From: Candidatus Binatia bacterium
GTDB taxonomy: Bacteria; Desulfobacterota; Binatia; HRBIN30
Length of the DNA stretch: 64,000 nucleotides
Direction of reading: 5' to 3'
Assembly (NCBI GenBank): GCA_026415395.1
Contig: JAOAHD010000002.1
Location: 124,001 to 188,000, forward strand
How positions within the stretch are numbered: the stretch's first letter is position 1; every line of letters starts with the position of its first letter. The position numbers were made by a program, and so were the translations under genes. Positions 1-8,930 of the stretch are shown piece after piece. The notes beneath the pieces are model-generated. The model did no database searches. It was not told the origin of the DNA and saw nothing but the letters and a program-made list of their open reading frames with translations.

Positions 1-164
1 GAGTGCGCTTTGCGCCGGGAGGGATCCGCAAGGGCGCCGCAGGCTACGACGTGTGCTTCATCCACCCCAAAGGCAGCGAGGAATTCCCGCTGAGTGGCGA
101 AGGCGTGCTGATCGAGCTCGTACAGGCTCCTCCCGAAGTGATCGCCGCTCTTTCTAACTCATAG
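1..164 (+). CDS. VOC-family protein, methylmalonyl-CoA epimerase-like, C-terminal fragment
   Basis: The gene is cut by the left window edge; codons are in frame from base 3 and run to a TAG at 162-164, leaving about 53 residues. The end of the protein reads like the last beta strands of a vicinal-oxygen-chelate domain: an FIHPK segment followed by GVLIELVQ, where the Glu of the LIEL segment is the metal ligand typical of methylmalonyl-CoA epimerases and glyoxalases. Such enzymes act in the cytoplasm on 2-methylmalonyl-CoA in propionate metabolism. With only one third of the protein visible, other VOC activities (glyoxalase, dioxygenase) cannot be excluded. Downstream, 165-356 holds no gene I can support. 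Confidence 0.55.
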   Translation, partial: VRFAPGGIRKGAAGYDVCFIHPKGSEEFPLSGEGVLIELVQAPPEVIAALSNS

Positions 165-356
165 CCTTGCCAATGTCGCCGCGGCCCGCACTTGGCTTGG
201 GCGCGGCAAAGGGCGTTAGCCTGCATGGCGAAGAGGACACAGAAAACAGGCGGTCAACTTCGCGACCGCTTTGTCCGTACTCACCCAAAGTTGCCATGCG
301 GGCGGCACCGTCGGGATGCGGCCCGTTGTGCAGTGGTGCGCCCGGCAAATGTGCGG

Positions 357-1097
357 TCAGACGGAAGAACGGTTCAGCCTTCGCCCGACGAACCGTGCGG
401 CACGGCTGACCGCGCTGTGCAAAATGTGGAGACCACGGCGTTGGAAACCGCGGATCCACGACTCCACTTGGTCCAGGCTGATTCCCAGTGTGGTGGCGAT
501 GTCTTCCTCGTCTTTCCCTTCGGCGGCGGAGAGCAGAACTTGCGCGAGCAAGCGACGCCCAGGGTGAGGCCCGTTCGCCCACGTTGCCAGCAACCGCTCC
601 ATGGCCGGCGTGAGCCGGATGCGCAGTTCACGCCCACGGCGCCAGTAGCGCTGGGGCAGGTCATGCCCCCGCAAAATTTGCCGCAAGCCTTCGACGCTGA
701 CGTCCTGCACGATCTGCTGCTCCAACAGGTACCCGCGCAGTCGCCGCAAGGACCACCGCGAGTGCGGTAGGCGCAACGAGCGCGGAGAAGTTTGCGCGAT
801 CTCCACGATTTTTGCCCGCACTTCGTCGCTAAACACAATTGGGCGCGTGGTGCCGGTGGCTGCATGGGTCAGCCCGGCAACTCCGAGTTCGTAAAAGCGG
901 AGCAGCCGGTTCCGCACGGTGTTCGGGTGCACCCCCAGACGCAGAGCGACCACCTTCAAGGGAAGGCCCTTGGCACGTGCTAACACGATTTGGGCATTGC
1001 GTTTTACCGCCTCGGGCCCGTTGTTTGCCAACCACTCGAGCTCTCGCCGAACGGATTCTGTGAGCTCCAGTGGCCGTCGAAGCGAACGTTTCGCCAT
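357..1097 (-). CDS. IS630-like DNA-binding protein without DDE domain (three HTH units)
   Basis: About 246 residues starting at an ATG preceded by GAGGAG (an in-frame GTG lies three codons upstream). Residues about 10-75 form a helix-turn-helix with the LGVHPNTVRNRL recognition helix typical of the IS630 transposase N-terminus, and residues about 85-150 match the second winged HTH of that family. Where the catalytic DDE domain should follow, the protein instead carries another HTH-like unit (about 155-225) with EEDIATTLGISLDQVESW, resembling a repeat of the first unit. No catalytic Asp/Asp/Glu region is present and no terminal inverted repeats were noticed. It may be a transposase remnant with an altered end or a domesticated DNA-binding protein; the frame is intact over its whole length. 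Confidence 0.6.
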   Translation of the reverse strand: MAKRSLRRPLELTESVRRELEWLANNGPEAVKRNAQIVLARAKGLPLKVVALRLGVHPNTVRNRLLRFYELGVAGLTHAATGTTRPIVFSDEVRAKIVEIAQTSPRSLRLPHSRWSLRRLRGYLLEQQIVQDVSVEGLRQILRGHDLPQRYWRRGRELRIRLTPAMERLLATWANGPHPGRRLLAQVLLSAAEGKDEEDIATTLGISLDQVESWIRGFQRRGLHILHSAVSRAARFVGRRLNRSSV

Positions 1098-1366
1098 GGC
1101 CTCCACTCCTCGCTTGGTGAGGTTTAGTCAGGACAAGCCGCCTACTGCATCCGGACAGCCATGTCAACAAGCAAGTCGGGGCGAATCGCAGTCACGCCGC
1201 CGACCGGGCGGCTTCTCTTACGCCATGACTGGCGCGGGGCGACAACAGTGATTAGAGAGTCGGGCGCTCTCGCTGGCAATGCAGCCAGGGGCGTTTCCAT
1301 CCGTAAGATTTCTCATGCCGGAAGGCACTGCTCCGGCGAGGTCGACAGGAGATGGAAGGAGGAATC

Positions 1367-2422
1367 ATGCGGATTGCACAGGTTGCACCTCTAATCGAAA
1401 GCGTTCCCCCAAAGCTCTACGGCGGCACGGAGCGGGTGGTTTCGTACCTTACCGAGGCGCTGGTCGACATGGGGCATGACGTGACCCTGTTTGCCAGTGG
1501 CGACTCGCACACGCGGGCCCGCCTCGTGTCCACGTGCTGCCGCGCCTTGCGGTTGGACGAGTCTGTGCGCGACCCTTTGCCGCACACCCTGCTGCTCCTC
1601 GAGCGCGCGCGGCAAATGGCAGACGAGTTCGACATTTTACACTTCCACGTCGATCTCCTGCATTTCCCCATATTCCGTCCGTTGCGTGAGCGCACGGTGA
1701 CGACCCTACACGGCCGCTTGGACCTTCCGGATCTCGTGCCCTTTGCCCGAGAGTTTGCCGATATGCCCGTGGTGTCGATTTCCACGGCGCAGCGCGCACC
1801 CTTGCCGTGGATGCGCTGGATGGCGACCGTCCCGCATGGGCTGCCGAAAGATCTTTTGCAGTTCCACCCGCAGCCGGGTGGTTACCTCGCGTTCCTCGGC
1901 CGCATCTCGCCGGAGAAGGGCCCAGAGCGTGCCATTCGCATCGCTCGCCGGGCAGGAATGCCGCTCAGGATTGCCGCGAAAGTGGATCGTGCCGATCAAG
2001 CGTATTACGAAACGGTGGTACGCCCAATGTTGCGCCAACCGGGCGTGGAGTTTCTGGGAGAGATCACCGAGGCAGAGAAGTCAGAATTCCTCGGCAACGC
2101 GGCGGCGTTGTTGTTTCCCGTGGATTGGCCAGAGCCCTTTGGCTTGGTGATGATCGAAGCGATGGCTTGCGGTACGCCGGTGATTGCCTTCCGCCGCGGC
2201 TCGGTGCCTGAAGTGCTCGAGGATGGCGTGACCGGGTTCATCGTGGAGCACGAAGGCGAGGCGGTGCGGGCGCTCGACCGCTTGGGCGACCTCGACCGCC
2301 ACACCATCCGGCGGGTATTCGAGCAGCGCTTTACAGCCGAGCGCATGGCTCGTGACTACTTGGCTTTGTACGAAGCGCTGCTTAGCCAGGAACAAAACGG
2401 GAGGCTGGAAGAGGCAGCATGA
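1367..2422 (+). CDS. Family 4 (GT-B) glycosyltransferase
   Basis: A 351-residue cytoplasmic glycosyltransferase. The start chosen is the ATG directly after GGAGGAATC; an in-frame ATG five codons upstream is less well placed. The N-terminal Rossmann lobe has a glycine loop (LYGGTERVV, about residue 20) and a DILHFH strand; the C-terminal lobe begins near FLGRISPEKGPE and contains the family 4 EX7E motif in EPFGLVMIEA followed by CGTPVIA, which binds the nucleotide sugar. The stop overlaps the start of the debranching-enzyme gene by 4 bp (ATGA), so the two are translated together. In other bacteria GT4 enzymes beside such glucosidases act on alpha-glucans or glucosyl-solutes; the exact acceptor is not visible from sequence. 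Confidence 0.88.
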   Translation: MRIAQVAPLIESVPPKLYGGTERVVSYLTEALVDMGHDVTLFASGDSHTRARLVSTCCRALRLDESVRDPLPHTLLLLERARQMADEFDILHFHVDLLHFPIFRPLRERTVTTLHGRLDLPDLVPFAREFADMPVVSISTAQRAPLPWMRWMATVPHGLPKDLLQFHPQPGGYLAFLGRISPEKGPERAIRIARRAGMPLRIAAKVDRADQAYYETVVRPMLRQPGVEFLGEITEAEKSEFLGNAAALLFPVDWPEPFGLVMIEAMACGTPVIAFRRGSVPEVLEDGVTGFIVEHEGEAVRALDRLGDLDRHTIRRVFEQRFTAERMARDYLALYEALLSQEQNGRLEEAA

Positions 2423-4584
2423 GCAACGAGCAGGAGACAGCCGGGCCCACGTTTTATATTCCCGCGCTGGGCTCGGGGGTCGAGCGCAGTCGCATTCTCA
2501 AACACGGCGATACGTTTGCGGTCTTTGACCTGCTGGGCGATTTGCCGGGTGAACCGCGAGCGGTGGAGGGCGTGTACCATTGCGACATGCGTCACCTGAA
2601 TTTCTTGCGTTTGCGGCTCGATGGCCGGTCGCCTCTGCTGTTGAGTTCTCATGTGCAACGCAACAACGCGCGCCTGAACGTCGATTTGACCAATCCGGAT
2701 TACTGGCAAAATGGTGTGCTGGTTTTGCCGCGGGATTCGCTGCACGTGGGGCGAATGAAATTCCTCTGGGAAAGCGGCGTGTACGAGAGCATTACCGTGC
2801 GGAATTACGCTGACCGCCCGCTGCTGGTGGTGCTCGAGTTCGAGTTTGGGGCCGATTTTTCCGACGTTTTCGAAGTGCGTGGGCTACGCCGCGCGCGGCG
2901 TGGAACCCTCGAGCAGGAGGTGCAGAACCCGTGCCGTGTGTGGTTCCGTTACACGGGTTTGGATGGCATCCAGCGCCTGACCCAAATCGAATTTACTCCC
3001 GCTCCCGCGGAGCTCACCAGCGAACGCGCGCGATTTACGTTCACCTTGAGACAAGGCGAGCGACTACGCTTGTTTCTCACGGTCCGCTGCCACCCGAACG
3101 GGATGCAAACCCAACGAGAGCTTGGGTTCGCAACCGGGGTACGCCGCGCGCATCGGGCACGCCTTATTGCCAGCCGTCGTTTTCCGACCGTCGCCACCGG
3201 TGACGAGTTGTTCAATGAGTGGCTGTGTCGGGCCACAGCGGATTTGGTCATGCTCGCCACCGACACGCCGTATGGCCCTTACCCCTACGCGGGCATCCCA
3301 TGGTTTTCTACTGTGTTCGGGCGCGACGGGATTCTCACCGCGCTGCAGGTATTGTGGGCCAATCCTGACTATGCACGGGGAGTGTTGCGCTTCTTGGCTG
3401 CGCACCAGGCCGATAAAACCGACCCAGCCTCGGCAGCCGAGCCGGGCAAGGTTTTGCACGAGATACGGCAAGGGGAAATGGCGCGCACGGGAGAAATTCC
3501 CTTTAGTGCCTATTACGGGAGCGTCGATGCGACCCCACTGTTCGTCTGGCTTGCGGCGGAGTACTTTCGCCGCACGGCTGACCTGGCCACAATTCGTTCG
3601 CTGTACCCACAAATCCAGCGTGCTTTGCAGTGGTTCGATAGTGCCGCAGATTCGATGGGCTTCTTACGATACCACGGTGAAAGCCAGCGGGGATTGAGAA
3701 ATCAAGGATGGAAAGATTCGGAAGACGCCGTCTTCCACGCCAATGGCGCGTTGGCCCGCGGCGCCATCGCGTTGTGCGAGGTGCAAGGATACCTGTATGC
3801 CGCCCGCCTCGGTGCTGCGGCCATTGCCCGCGCGCTCGGTGATCAACAATTGGCCCGCGCACAAGAGGCGAAGGCAGCGGCACTGCAGCAGCAATTCGAG
3901 GCCAACTTTTGGTTGCCCGAAAAGAACTTTTATGCGTTGGCGCTCGACGGTGAGAACCGGCCTTGTGCTGTGGCGGCTTCGAACGCCGGGCACTTGCTGC
4001 TGACTGGCATTTGCCATCCTGTTAGGGCGGATGCAGTTAGAGACGCATTGCTTTCGCCGCGCTTTTTTTCCGGCTGGGGCATTCGTACGGTGGCCGCCGG
4101 GGAAGCCCGTTACAACCCGATGTCGTACCACAACGGTTCCGTGTGGCCGCACGACAATGCGCTCATTGCCATGGGTTTGGCGCACCGCGGGGATGTGGCC
4201 GAATTCGTGGAAATTTTCCAAGCCCTCTTTGATGCGGCCGTGCACATGGAGCTGCGGCGTTTGCCGGAATTGTACTGCGGCTTTTCTCGCCGACGCGATG
4301 CCGGGCCCACGCTTTATCCCGTGGCCTGTTCCCCGCAAGCCTGGTCGGCGGCCGTACCGTGGGCGCTGCTCGGTGCGGCGTTGGGGGTGGAGGTGGACTC
4401 GTCGCGCTCCGCCGTGGTGCTGCGCCGGCCGATTTTGCCGCGCTTTCTCGATTGGGTGCGGATCCGCAATCTCCCGGTGTTGGGAGGCGAGCTCACACTG
4501 CATTTGCATCGGGCGGACCGCACGGTGGCCGTCGAAGTCGAGGAGGCTAGCCCCGGGCTGCGGGTGGAAGTGCAACCGTGTTGA
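2419..4584 (+). CDS. Glycogen debranching enzyme-like amylo-alpha-1,6-glucosidase
   Basis: 721 residues, cytoplasmic, no signal peptide. Residues about 15-220 form the beta-sandwich domain common at the N-terminus of bacterial debranching enzymes (GDE_N type, with HGDTFAVFDLLGD and VYHCDMRHL). Residues about 255-690 form an alpha/alpha barrel with the conserved patches WFSTVFGRDGI, NQGWKDSEDA and YNPMSYHNGSVWPHDNA, where acidic residues for hydrolysis are expected. The family hydrolyses alpha-1,6 branches of glycogen-like glucans or related glucosides. Coupled by ATGA overlap to the GT4 gene upstream, suggesting synthesis and trimming of one glucan or compatible solute. Substrate specificity inside this family is variable, so the EC-level activity is not certain. 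Confidence 0.85.
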   Translation: MSNEQETAGPTFYIPALGSGVERSRILKHGDTFAVFDLLGDLPGEPRAVEGVYHCDMRHLNFLRLRLDGRSPLLLSSHVQRNNARLNVDLTNPDYWQNGVLVLPRDSLHVGRMKFLWESGVYESITVRNYADRPLLVVLEFEFGADFSDVFEVRGLRRARRGTLEQEVQNPCRVWFRYTGLDGIQRLTQIEFTPAPAELTSERARFTFTLRQGERLRLFLTVRCHPNGMQTQRELGFATGVRRAHRARLIASRRFPTVATGDELFNEWLCRATADLVMLATDTPYGPYPYAGIPWFSTVFGRDGILTALQVLWANPDYARGVLRFLAAHQADKTDPASAAEPGKVLHEIRQGEMARTGEIPFSAYYGSVDATPLFVWLAAEYFRRTADLATIRSLYPQIQRALQWFDSAADSMGFLRYHGESQRGLRNQGWKDSEDAVFHANGALARGAIALCEVQGYLYAARLGAAAIARALGDQQLARAQEAKAAALQQQFEANFWLPEKNFYALALDGENRPCAVAASNAGHLLLTGICHPVRADAVRDALLSPRFFSGWGIRTVAAGEARYNPMSYHNGSVWPHDNALIAMGLAHRGDVAEFVEIFQALFDAAVHMELRRLPELYCGFSRRRDAGPTLYPVACSPQAWSAAVPWALLGAALGVEVDSSRSAVVLRRPILPRFLDWVRIRNLPVLGGELTLHLHRADRTVAVEVEEASPGLRVEVQPC

Positions 4585-4591
4585 ACAAGAT

Positions 4592-7288
4592 TCAAGCGGG
4601 CGCCAAGCGCATCCGCGTGTCCACAACCACTACACCTTGGCCAGGTGGTAATACCTTAACCGGATTGAGGTCGAGCTCCCGCAACTCGGGAACCACTTCC
4701 ACTAGAGCCGACACCCGTTGCACGAGTCTGATGAGCGCCTCTTTGTCTCCTGGAGGCATGCCCCGGTAGCCGGTCAGCAACGGCGCGGTTCGCAAGCTCT
4801 CGACCATTTCCCGTGCATCCACGTCGGTGACCGGGGTGAGCCGAAAGCGCACGTCGCGCAGCAACTCGACAAGGACGCCACCGAGACCGCAGACCAGGAG
4901 GGGGCCAAAGGTCGGGTCGGTCACCACTCCTACCATCGCTTCGTGCCCACCCATGATTTGGCGCTGCAGGAGAACGCGCTCGAGCGTGTAGCCGTGTTGG
5001 GCAAGATCCTCTTTCATCTCGGCCACCGCTGCTTCCACCTGCTGCGCAGCAAAAATGTTCAGGATCACGCCCCCGACGTCGCTCTTATGCACCAGGCCAG
5101 GGATTTGCGCCTTCATCACCAGCGGGTAGCCAAGCCGTTCCGCAGCTTCGAGCGCTTCTTCACACGGCACGGTTTCGCCCTCCGCCACTGGAATGCCGGC
5201 CGCCTTGAGGATCAGCGCGGTGTCGTGCTCGTCCACCCACACAGGCTCCGTAGCGCTCTGGAGGACGCGGTCGACCACAGCGCGGATGGTGCTTTCGGCA
5301 AAACGGTCCAAGCGCAGCTCCTCGCCCCGCGGTCGCTCCCGCCAGCGGCGGTAGTGCCACGCTTTGGCGAGCGCCCGTGCAGCGTCTTCCGGAAAGCGGA
5401 AGGAGGGAAGCGGTCCGCGCGGACCTTGGGCCAGCCGTGGCGGGATTCCCCGCGATGAGAGGAACACCGTGAGCACGGGCTTTTCTTCCGGGATTCGCCC
5501 TGCCCCGCGGGCAATGGCCGCCGCAGTTTCATCCACCTGCGTGAGAAAGAGCGGAATGTAGATGGCAACCACAGCATCCACTGCTGGGTCGTTGCCCACC
5601 ACTTCGAGGCTGCGTTCGAATTGCTCGGGTGTGGCTGAAGCAATGATGTCCACCGGATTCGCGACGCTTGCTTGTGGGGGAAGGAAGGTGCGCAACTGTT
5701 CTCTCGTGGCCTCCCCAAGTTCTGGCAGTTGCAACCCTTCTGCCTCGCAGGCATCGGCCAAGAGGATCCCAGGGCCACCGGCGTTGGTGACGACCCCCAC
5801 ACGCGGCCCCGGAGGAACCGGCTGCGTCGAGAGCAACGCCGCGACATCAAACATCTCTTCCAACGTATTCGTGCGCATCACCCCGGCCTGTTCGAACAGG
5901 GCATCCACCGCCACATCGAGGCTAGCCAGTGCCGCCGAATGCGATGCCGCTGCCCGGGTTCCCGCTGCGGAGCGGCCAGACTTCATGGCGATAATCGGTT
6001 TTTCGCGTGCGACCAACGGGGCGATACGGGCAAATTTTCGCGGGTTCCCAAAGCTCTCCAGGTACAGCAGGATGACGCGGGTGGTGGGGTCTTGGAACCA
6101 GTAGCACAAGAGATCGTTGCCCGACACGTCGGCCTTGTTTCCCACCGACACAAAAGTCGCAATGCCCACTCCGAGAGCGCTCACGGTGTCCAAAATGGCA
6201 ATGCCCAGGGCACCACTTTGCGACAGCATGCTGATGTTGCCTCGCGGCGGAAAGGTCGGCGCAAACGTAGCGTTCAGCGACACCTCCGGATCGGTGTTCA
6301 GCAAGCCGAGACAGTTCGGCCCCACCATCCGCATGCCGGAGTTGCGCACCAACTGGCGCAGCGCCTGTTCGCGCTCCCGGCCGGTGGGTCCGCTTTCCCC
6401 AAAACCAGCAGAGATGACCACGACCGCCCGTACCCCAACGCGGGCACAGTCAGACACCACCGCCTCGACAGTGGGCGCTGGTACAGCAATCACCGCGAGA
6501 TCCACCGGCCCGCCGATGTCCGTGATCTTCGCATAGGCCCGCAGCCCGGCGATTTCGGAGTAGCGGGGGTTGACGGGGTAAATCGGACCGTGAAAGCCAC
6601 AGTCTTTGAGATTTTTCACCAACGCATGCCCCACAGTGTTGGGCTTATTCGATGCGCCAATGACCGCGACGGACCGCGGGTAGAAAAACGGGCGGATGCT
6701 TTCCGCGATGGCTTGGCGCTCGCGCGTTTCCGCTGCAGCACGGAATTCTACAGTTTCTTCCGTGGGGAAGGAGACGTGTACGATGCCGCCCTCGACGGTC
6801 CGCGCGACGCGGAAGCCGCTACGCGCAAACACTTCGAGCATCTGGTTATTCTCCCCAAGCACGTTGGCTTCGAACTCAGTCACCCCGCGCTCCCGGGCGA
6901 TGCTGGCCAAGTGCTCGAGAAGGGCGGTGCCGATGCCTTTGCCCTGATACGCATCGGCAACCGCGAAAGCGACTTCAGCGCGACGTGGGTCGCCATGAGG
7001 CGGAATGATGTACCGACCGACGCCAATGATTCGTTCCTTGCCGTCTTCCAATCGGGTAGCCACGAGGGCAACGTGGGTGACGAAGTCCGGCTCGGTGAAC
7101 CGCACCAGTTCTTCATCGGTGAGCCGCTTCTTGGCACTAAAGAAGCGAAAGTACACGGAGCGCTCGCTCAAGCTGTTGAAGTGCTCCGTCAAGCGCTCTT
7201 TGTCGTCGGGCCGAATGGCGCGGATGCGAATGGAGGAGCCGTCGCGCAGCACAACGCTGGTGTCGTAATTGCGCGGGTCGATTGCCAT
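4592..7288 (-). CDS. GNAT acetyltransferase fused to NDP-forming acyl-CoA synthetase (Pat-like)
   Basis: 898 residues. Residues about 18-165 are a GNAT domain with the acetyl-CoA loop QGKGIG; about 195-300 a CoA-binding Rossmann domain (GASNKPNTVG); about 335-480 the succinyl-CoA-ligase-like domain with SQSGALG and SHSAALA, the His region phosphorylated in NDP-forming acyl-CoA synthetases; about 670-890 an ATP-grasp domain (KSDVGGV). Relatives are protein lysine acetyltransferases that acetylate acetyl-CoA synthetase and other enzymes; the synthetase half may be regulatory rather than catalytic. The GNAT part is N-terminal, the reverse of enterobacterial Pat and like the actinobacterial PatA arrangement. 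It is encoded opposite to the debranching gene (7 bp between stops) and divergent from the transhydrogenase operon. Confidence 0.85.
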   Translation of the reverse strand: MAIDPRNYDTSVVLRDGSSIRIRAIRPDDKERLTEHFNSLSERSVYFRFFSAKKRLTDEELVRFTEPDFVTHVALVATRLEDGKERIIGVGRYIIPPHGDPRRAEVAFAVADAYQGKGIGTALLEHLASIARERGVTEFEANVLGENNQMLEVFARSGFRVARTVEGGIVHVSFPTEETVEFRAAAETRERQAIAESIRPFFYPRSVAVIGASNKPNTVGHALVKNLKDCGFHGPIYPVNPRYSEIAGLRAYAKITDIGGPVDLAVIAVPAPTVEAVVSDCARVGVRAVVVISAGFGESGPTGREREQALRQLVRNSGMRMVGPNCLGLLNTDPEVSLNATFAPTFPPRGNISMLSQSGALGIAILDTVSALGVGIATFVSVGNKADVSGNDLLCYWFQDPTTRVILLYLESFGNPRKFARIAPLVAREKPIIAMKSGRSAAGTRAAASHSAALASLDVAVDALFEQAGVMRTNTLEEMFDVAALLSTQPVPPGPRVGVVTNAGGPGILLADACEAEGLQLPELGEATREQLRTFLPPQASVANPVDIIASATPEQFERSLEVVGNDPAVDAVVAIYIPLFLTQVDETAAAIARGAGRIPEEKPVLTVFLSSRGIPPRLAQGPRGPLPSFRFPEDAARALAKAWHYRRWRERPRGEELRLDRFAESTIRAVVDRVLQSATEPVWVDEHDTALILKAAGIPVAEGETVPCEEALEAAERLGYPLVMKAQIPGLVHKSDVGGVILNIFAAQQVEAAVAEMKEDLAQHGYTLERVLLQRQIMGGHEAMVGVVTDPTFGPLLVCGLGGVLVELLRDVRFRLTPVTDVDAREMVESLRTAPLLTGYRGMPPGDKEALIRLVQRVSALVEVVPELRELDLNPVKVLPPGQGVVVVDTRMRLAPA

Positions 7289-7459
7289 GGAGTCTCCTTC
7301 CTCGCTCCGAACAAAGCACGAAGCTTCTCAGCAGGGAACCGCAACAGCAAGAGAGAAAGTGCCGGCCTGTGACCATGCTGAGGGTGACAAACGCGCGAGA
7401 TTCGGTAAATTGAGGCAACTTTGCTGGATCTGAGCTCGGAAAGAGGAGGCCGTTTGCCG

Positions 7460-8620
7460 ATGTTGGTGGTTGGTGTTCCGCGCGAGTCGTTTCCTGGCGA
7501 GCAACGCGTGGCCTTGATTCCGGCCTCCGTGCCTGCGCTAACCAAGGCAGGCTTTACGGTCGTGTTGGAACGTGGGGCGGGTGAGCAGGCAGGATTTCCG
7601 GACGCCGCGTATGAAGAGAAAGGAGCAGAAATCCTCCCTGACCGCGCGGCTGTGTTTGCACGGGCCAACATCATTGTGCAGGTGCTGGGAATCGGGGCCA
7701 ACCCGCCGCGCGGGGCAGAAGATCTGACGCTTTTTCGCCCAGGGCAGGTGGTCGTGGGCTTCCTACGTCCGCTCGGGGCCCCCGAGGCCATCGAGCAACT
7801 TGCGCGTACTGGCGTGAGCGCCTTTGCCGTCGAACTCATGCCGCGCATCACCCGGGCACAGTCGATGGATGCCCTCACCTCGATGGCCACCATCGCCGGC
7901 TACAAAGCTGTCGTAGTGGCTGCACATGCGTTACCGAAGCTGTTCCCGTTGATGATGACTGCAGCGGGTACGTTGCGCCCTGCGAAGGTGTTGATCCTGG
8001 GTGCAGGTGTGGCTGGTCTGCAGGCAATTGCCACAGCCAGAAAGTTGGGTGGGGTGGTGTCGGCCTACGACATTCGCCCTGCAGCGAAAGAGCAGGTATT
8101 GAGTTTGGGGGCACGTTTTGTGGAGTTACCCTTGGAGGTCCAGGACGTCGAAGACAAAAGTGGCTACGCCAAGGCACAAGACGAGCGTTTTTATGAGCGC
8201 CAGCGCGAGTTGCTTGCTCGCGTCGTTGCCGACAGCGACGTGGTCATTACCACTGCCAACGTGCCGGGGCGGAAAGCGCCGGTGCTGGTGACTGACGAGA
8301 TGGTGGCGGGAATGGCTCCGGGCTCGGTGATCGTGGATTTAGCAGCAGAGCGCGGCGGCAACTGTTCGGTAACCCAAGCTGGAAAGGAAATCAGCTACAA
8401 GGGGGTGAGCGTGTTTGGGCCGATCAACATTGCAGGCACGGTTCCATATCACGCGAGCCAGATGTATTCGAACAACCTCGTTGCATTCTTGCTGCATGTG
8501 TTCCCCAAGGGGGAGATGCGTTTGAACTTGGAAGACGAAATTACCGCGGGGACCCTGGTGGCGCATGAAGGGCGGGTGGTGCATCCGGCGGTCCAACGAG
8601 CCTTAGCGCAGCCACATTAG
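7460..8620 (+). CDS. pntAA: Proton-translocating NAD(P) transhydrogenase, alpha subunit part 1
   Basis: 386 residues; the ATG follows GAGGAGG with about 9 nt spacing (an in-frame TTG 13 codons upstream is less convincing). The N-terminus (VGVPRESFPGEQRVALIP) matches the alanine dehydrogenase/PNT family, and the NAD-binding fold shows LGAGVAGLQA near residue 180 followed by AYDIRP. This soluble subunit binds NAD(H) and transfers hydride to NADP bound on the beta subunit, coupled to proton movement across the inner membrane. The alpha subunit is split, as in many proteobacteria: the membrane part follows as a separate gene 24 bp downstream and the beta subunit 4 bp after that. The three genes form one operon supplying NADPH. 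Confidence 0.93.
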   Translation: MLVVGVPRESFPGEQRVALIPASVPALTKAGFTVVLERGAGEQAGFPDAAYEEKGAEILPDRAAVFARANIIVQVLGIGANPPRGAEDLTLFRPGQVVVGFLRPLGAPEAIEQLARTGVSAFAVELMPRITRAQSMDALTSMATIAGYKAVVVAAHALPKLFPLMMTAAGTLRPAKVLILGAGVAGLQAIATARKLGGVVSAYDIRPAAKEQVLSLGARFVELPLEVQDVEDKSGYAKAQDERFYERQRELLARVVADSDVVITTANVPGRKAPVLVTDEMVAGMAPGSVIVDLAAERGGNCSVTQAGKEISYKGVSVFGPINIAGTVPYHASQMYSNNLVAFLLHVFPKGEMRLNLEDEITAGTLVAHEGRVVHPAVQRALAQPH

Positions 8621-8644
8621 GAGCAGCGGGGAGGGAGGCGGGCC

Positions 8645-8926
8645 ATGAGTGACTTCGTCGATATCCTGACGATCTTCGTCCTGGCGATTTTGGTGGGTTT
8701 CGAGGTCATCAGCAAAGTGCCACCGACGTTGCACACGCCGTTGATGTCCGGTTCCAATGCCATCTCCGGCATCACGATCGTGGGCGCGATCTTGTCGCTC
8801 GGCATGCAGCACACGGTGTTGACTGCGATTCTCGGTTTCGTGGCCGTGGTCTTTGCGATGATCAATGTCGTGGGTGGGTTTTTGGTGACGGATCGTATGC
8901 TCGGCATGTTCAAGAGAAAGGAATGA
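8645..8926 (+). CDS. pntAB: NAD(P) transhydrogenase, alpha subunit part 2 (membrane)
   Basis: 93 residues with three hydrophobic segments (from about residues 7, 38 and 63) and the characteristic VISKVPPTLHTPLMSGSNAISG stretch between the first two, shared by the membrane part of all transhydrogenase alpha chains. A strong purine-rich site (GGGAGGAGGCGG-like) precedes the ATG. It forms the proton channel together with the beta subunit. Located between pntAA and pntB with short spacers, it completes the three-gene form of the enzyme. Confidence 0.93.
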   Translation: MSDFVDILTIFVLAILVGFEVISKVPPTLHTPLMSGSNAISGITIVGAILSLGMQHTVLTAILGFVAVVFAMINVVGGFLVTDRMLGMFKRKE

Positions 8927-8930
8927 ACCG

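Noticed and set aside
192-770. 192-codon plus-strand frame near the left end
   Set aside because: Antisense to the HTH protein, shares no known motif and begins without a convincing ribosome-binding site.
5672-7372. 566-codon plus-strand frame
   Set aside because: It lies antisense to the acetyltransferase/acyl-CoA synthetase, which has several recognised motifs; the frame has no recognisable domain.
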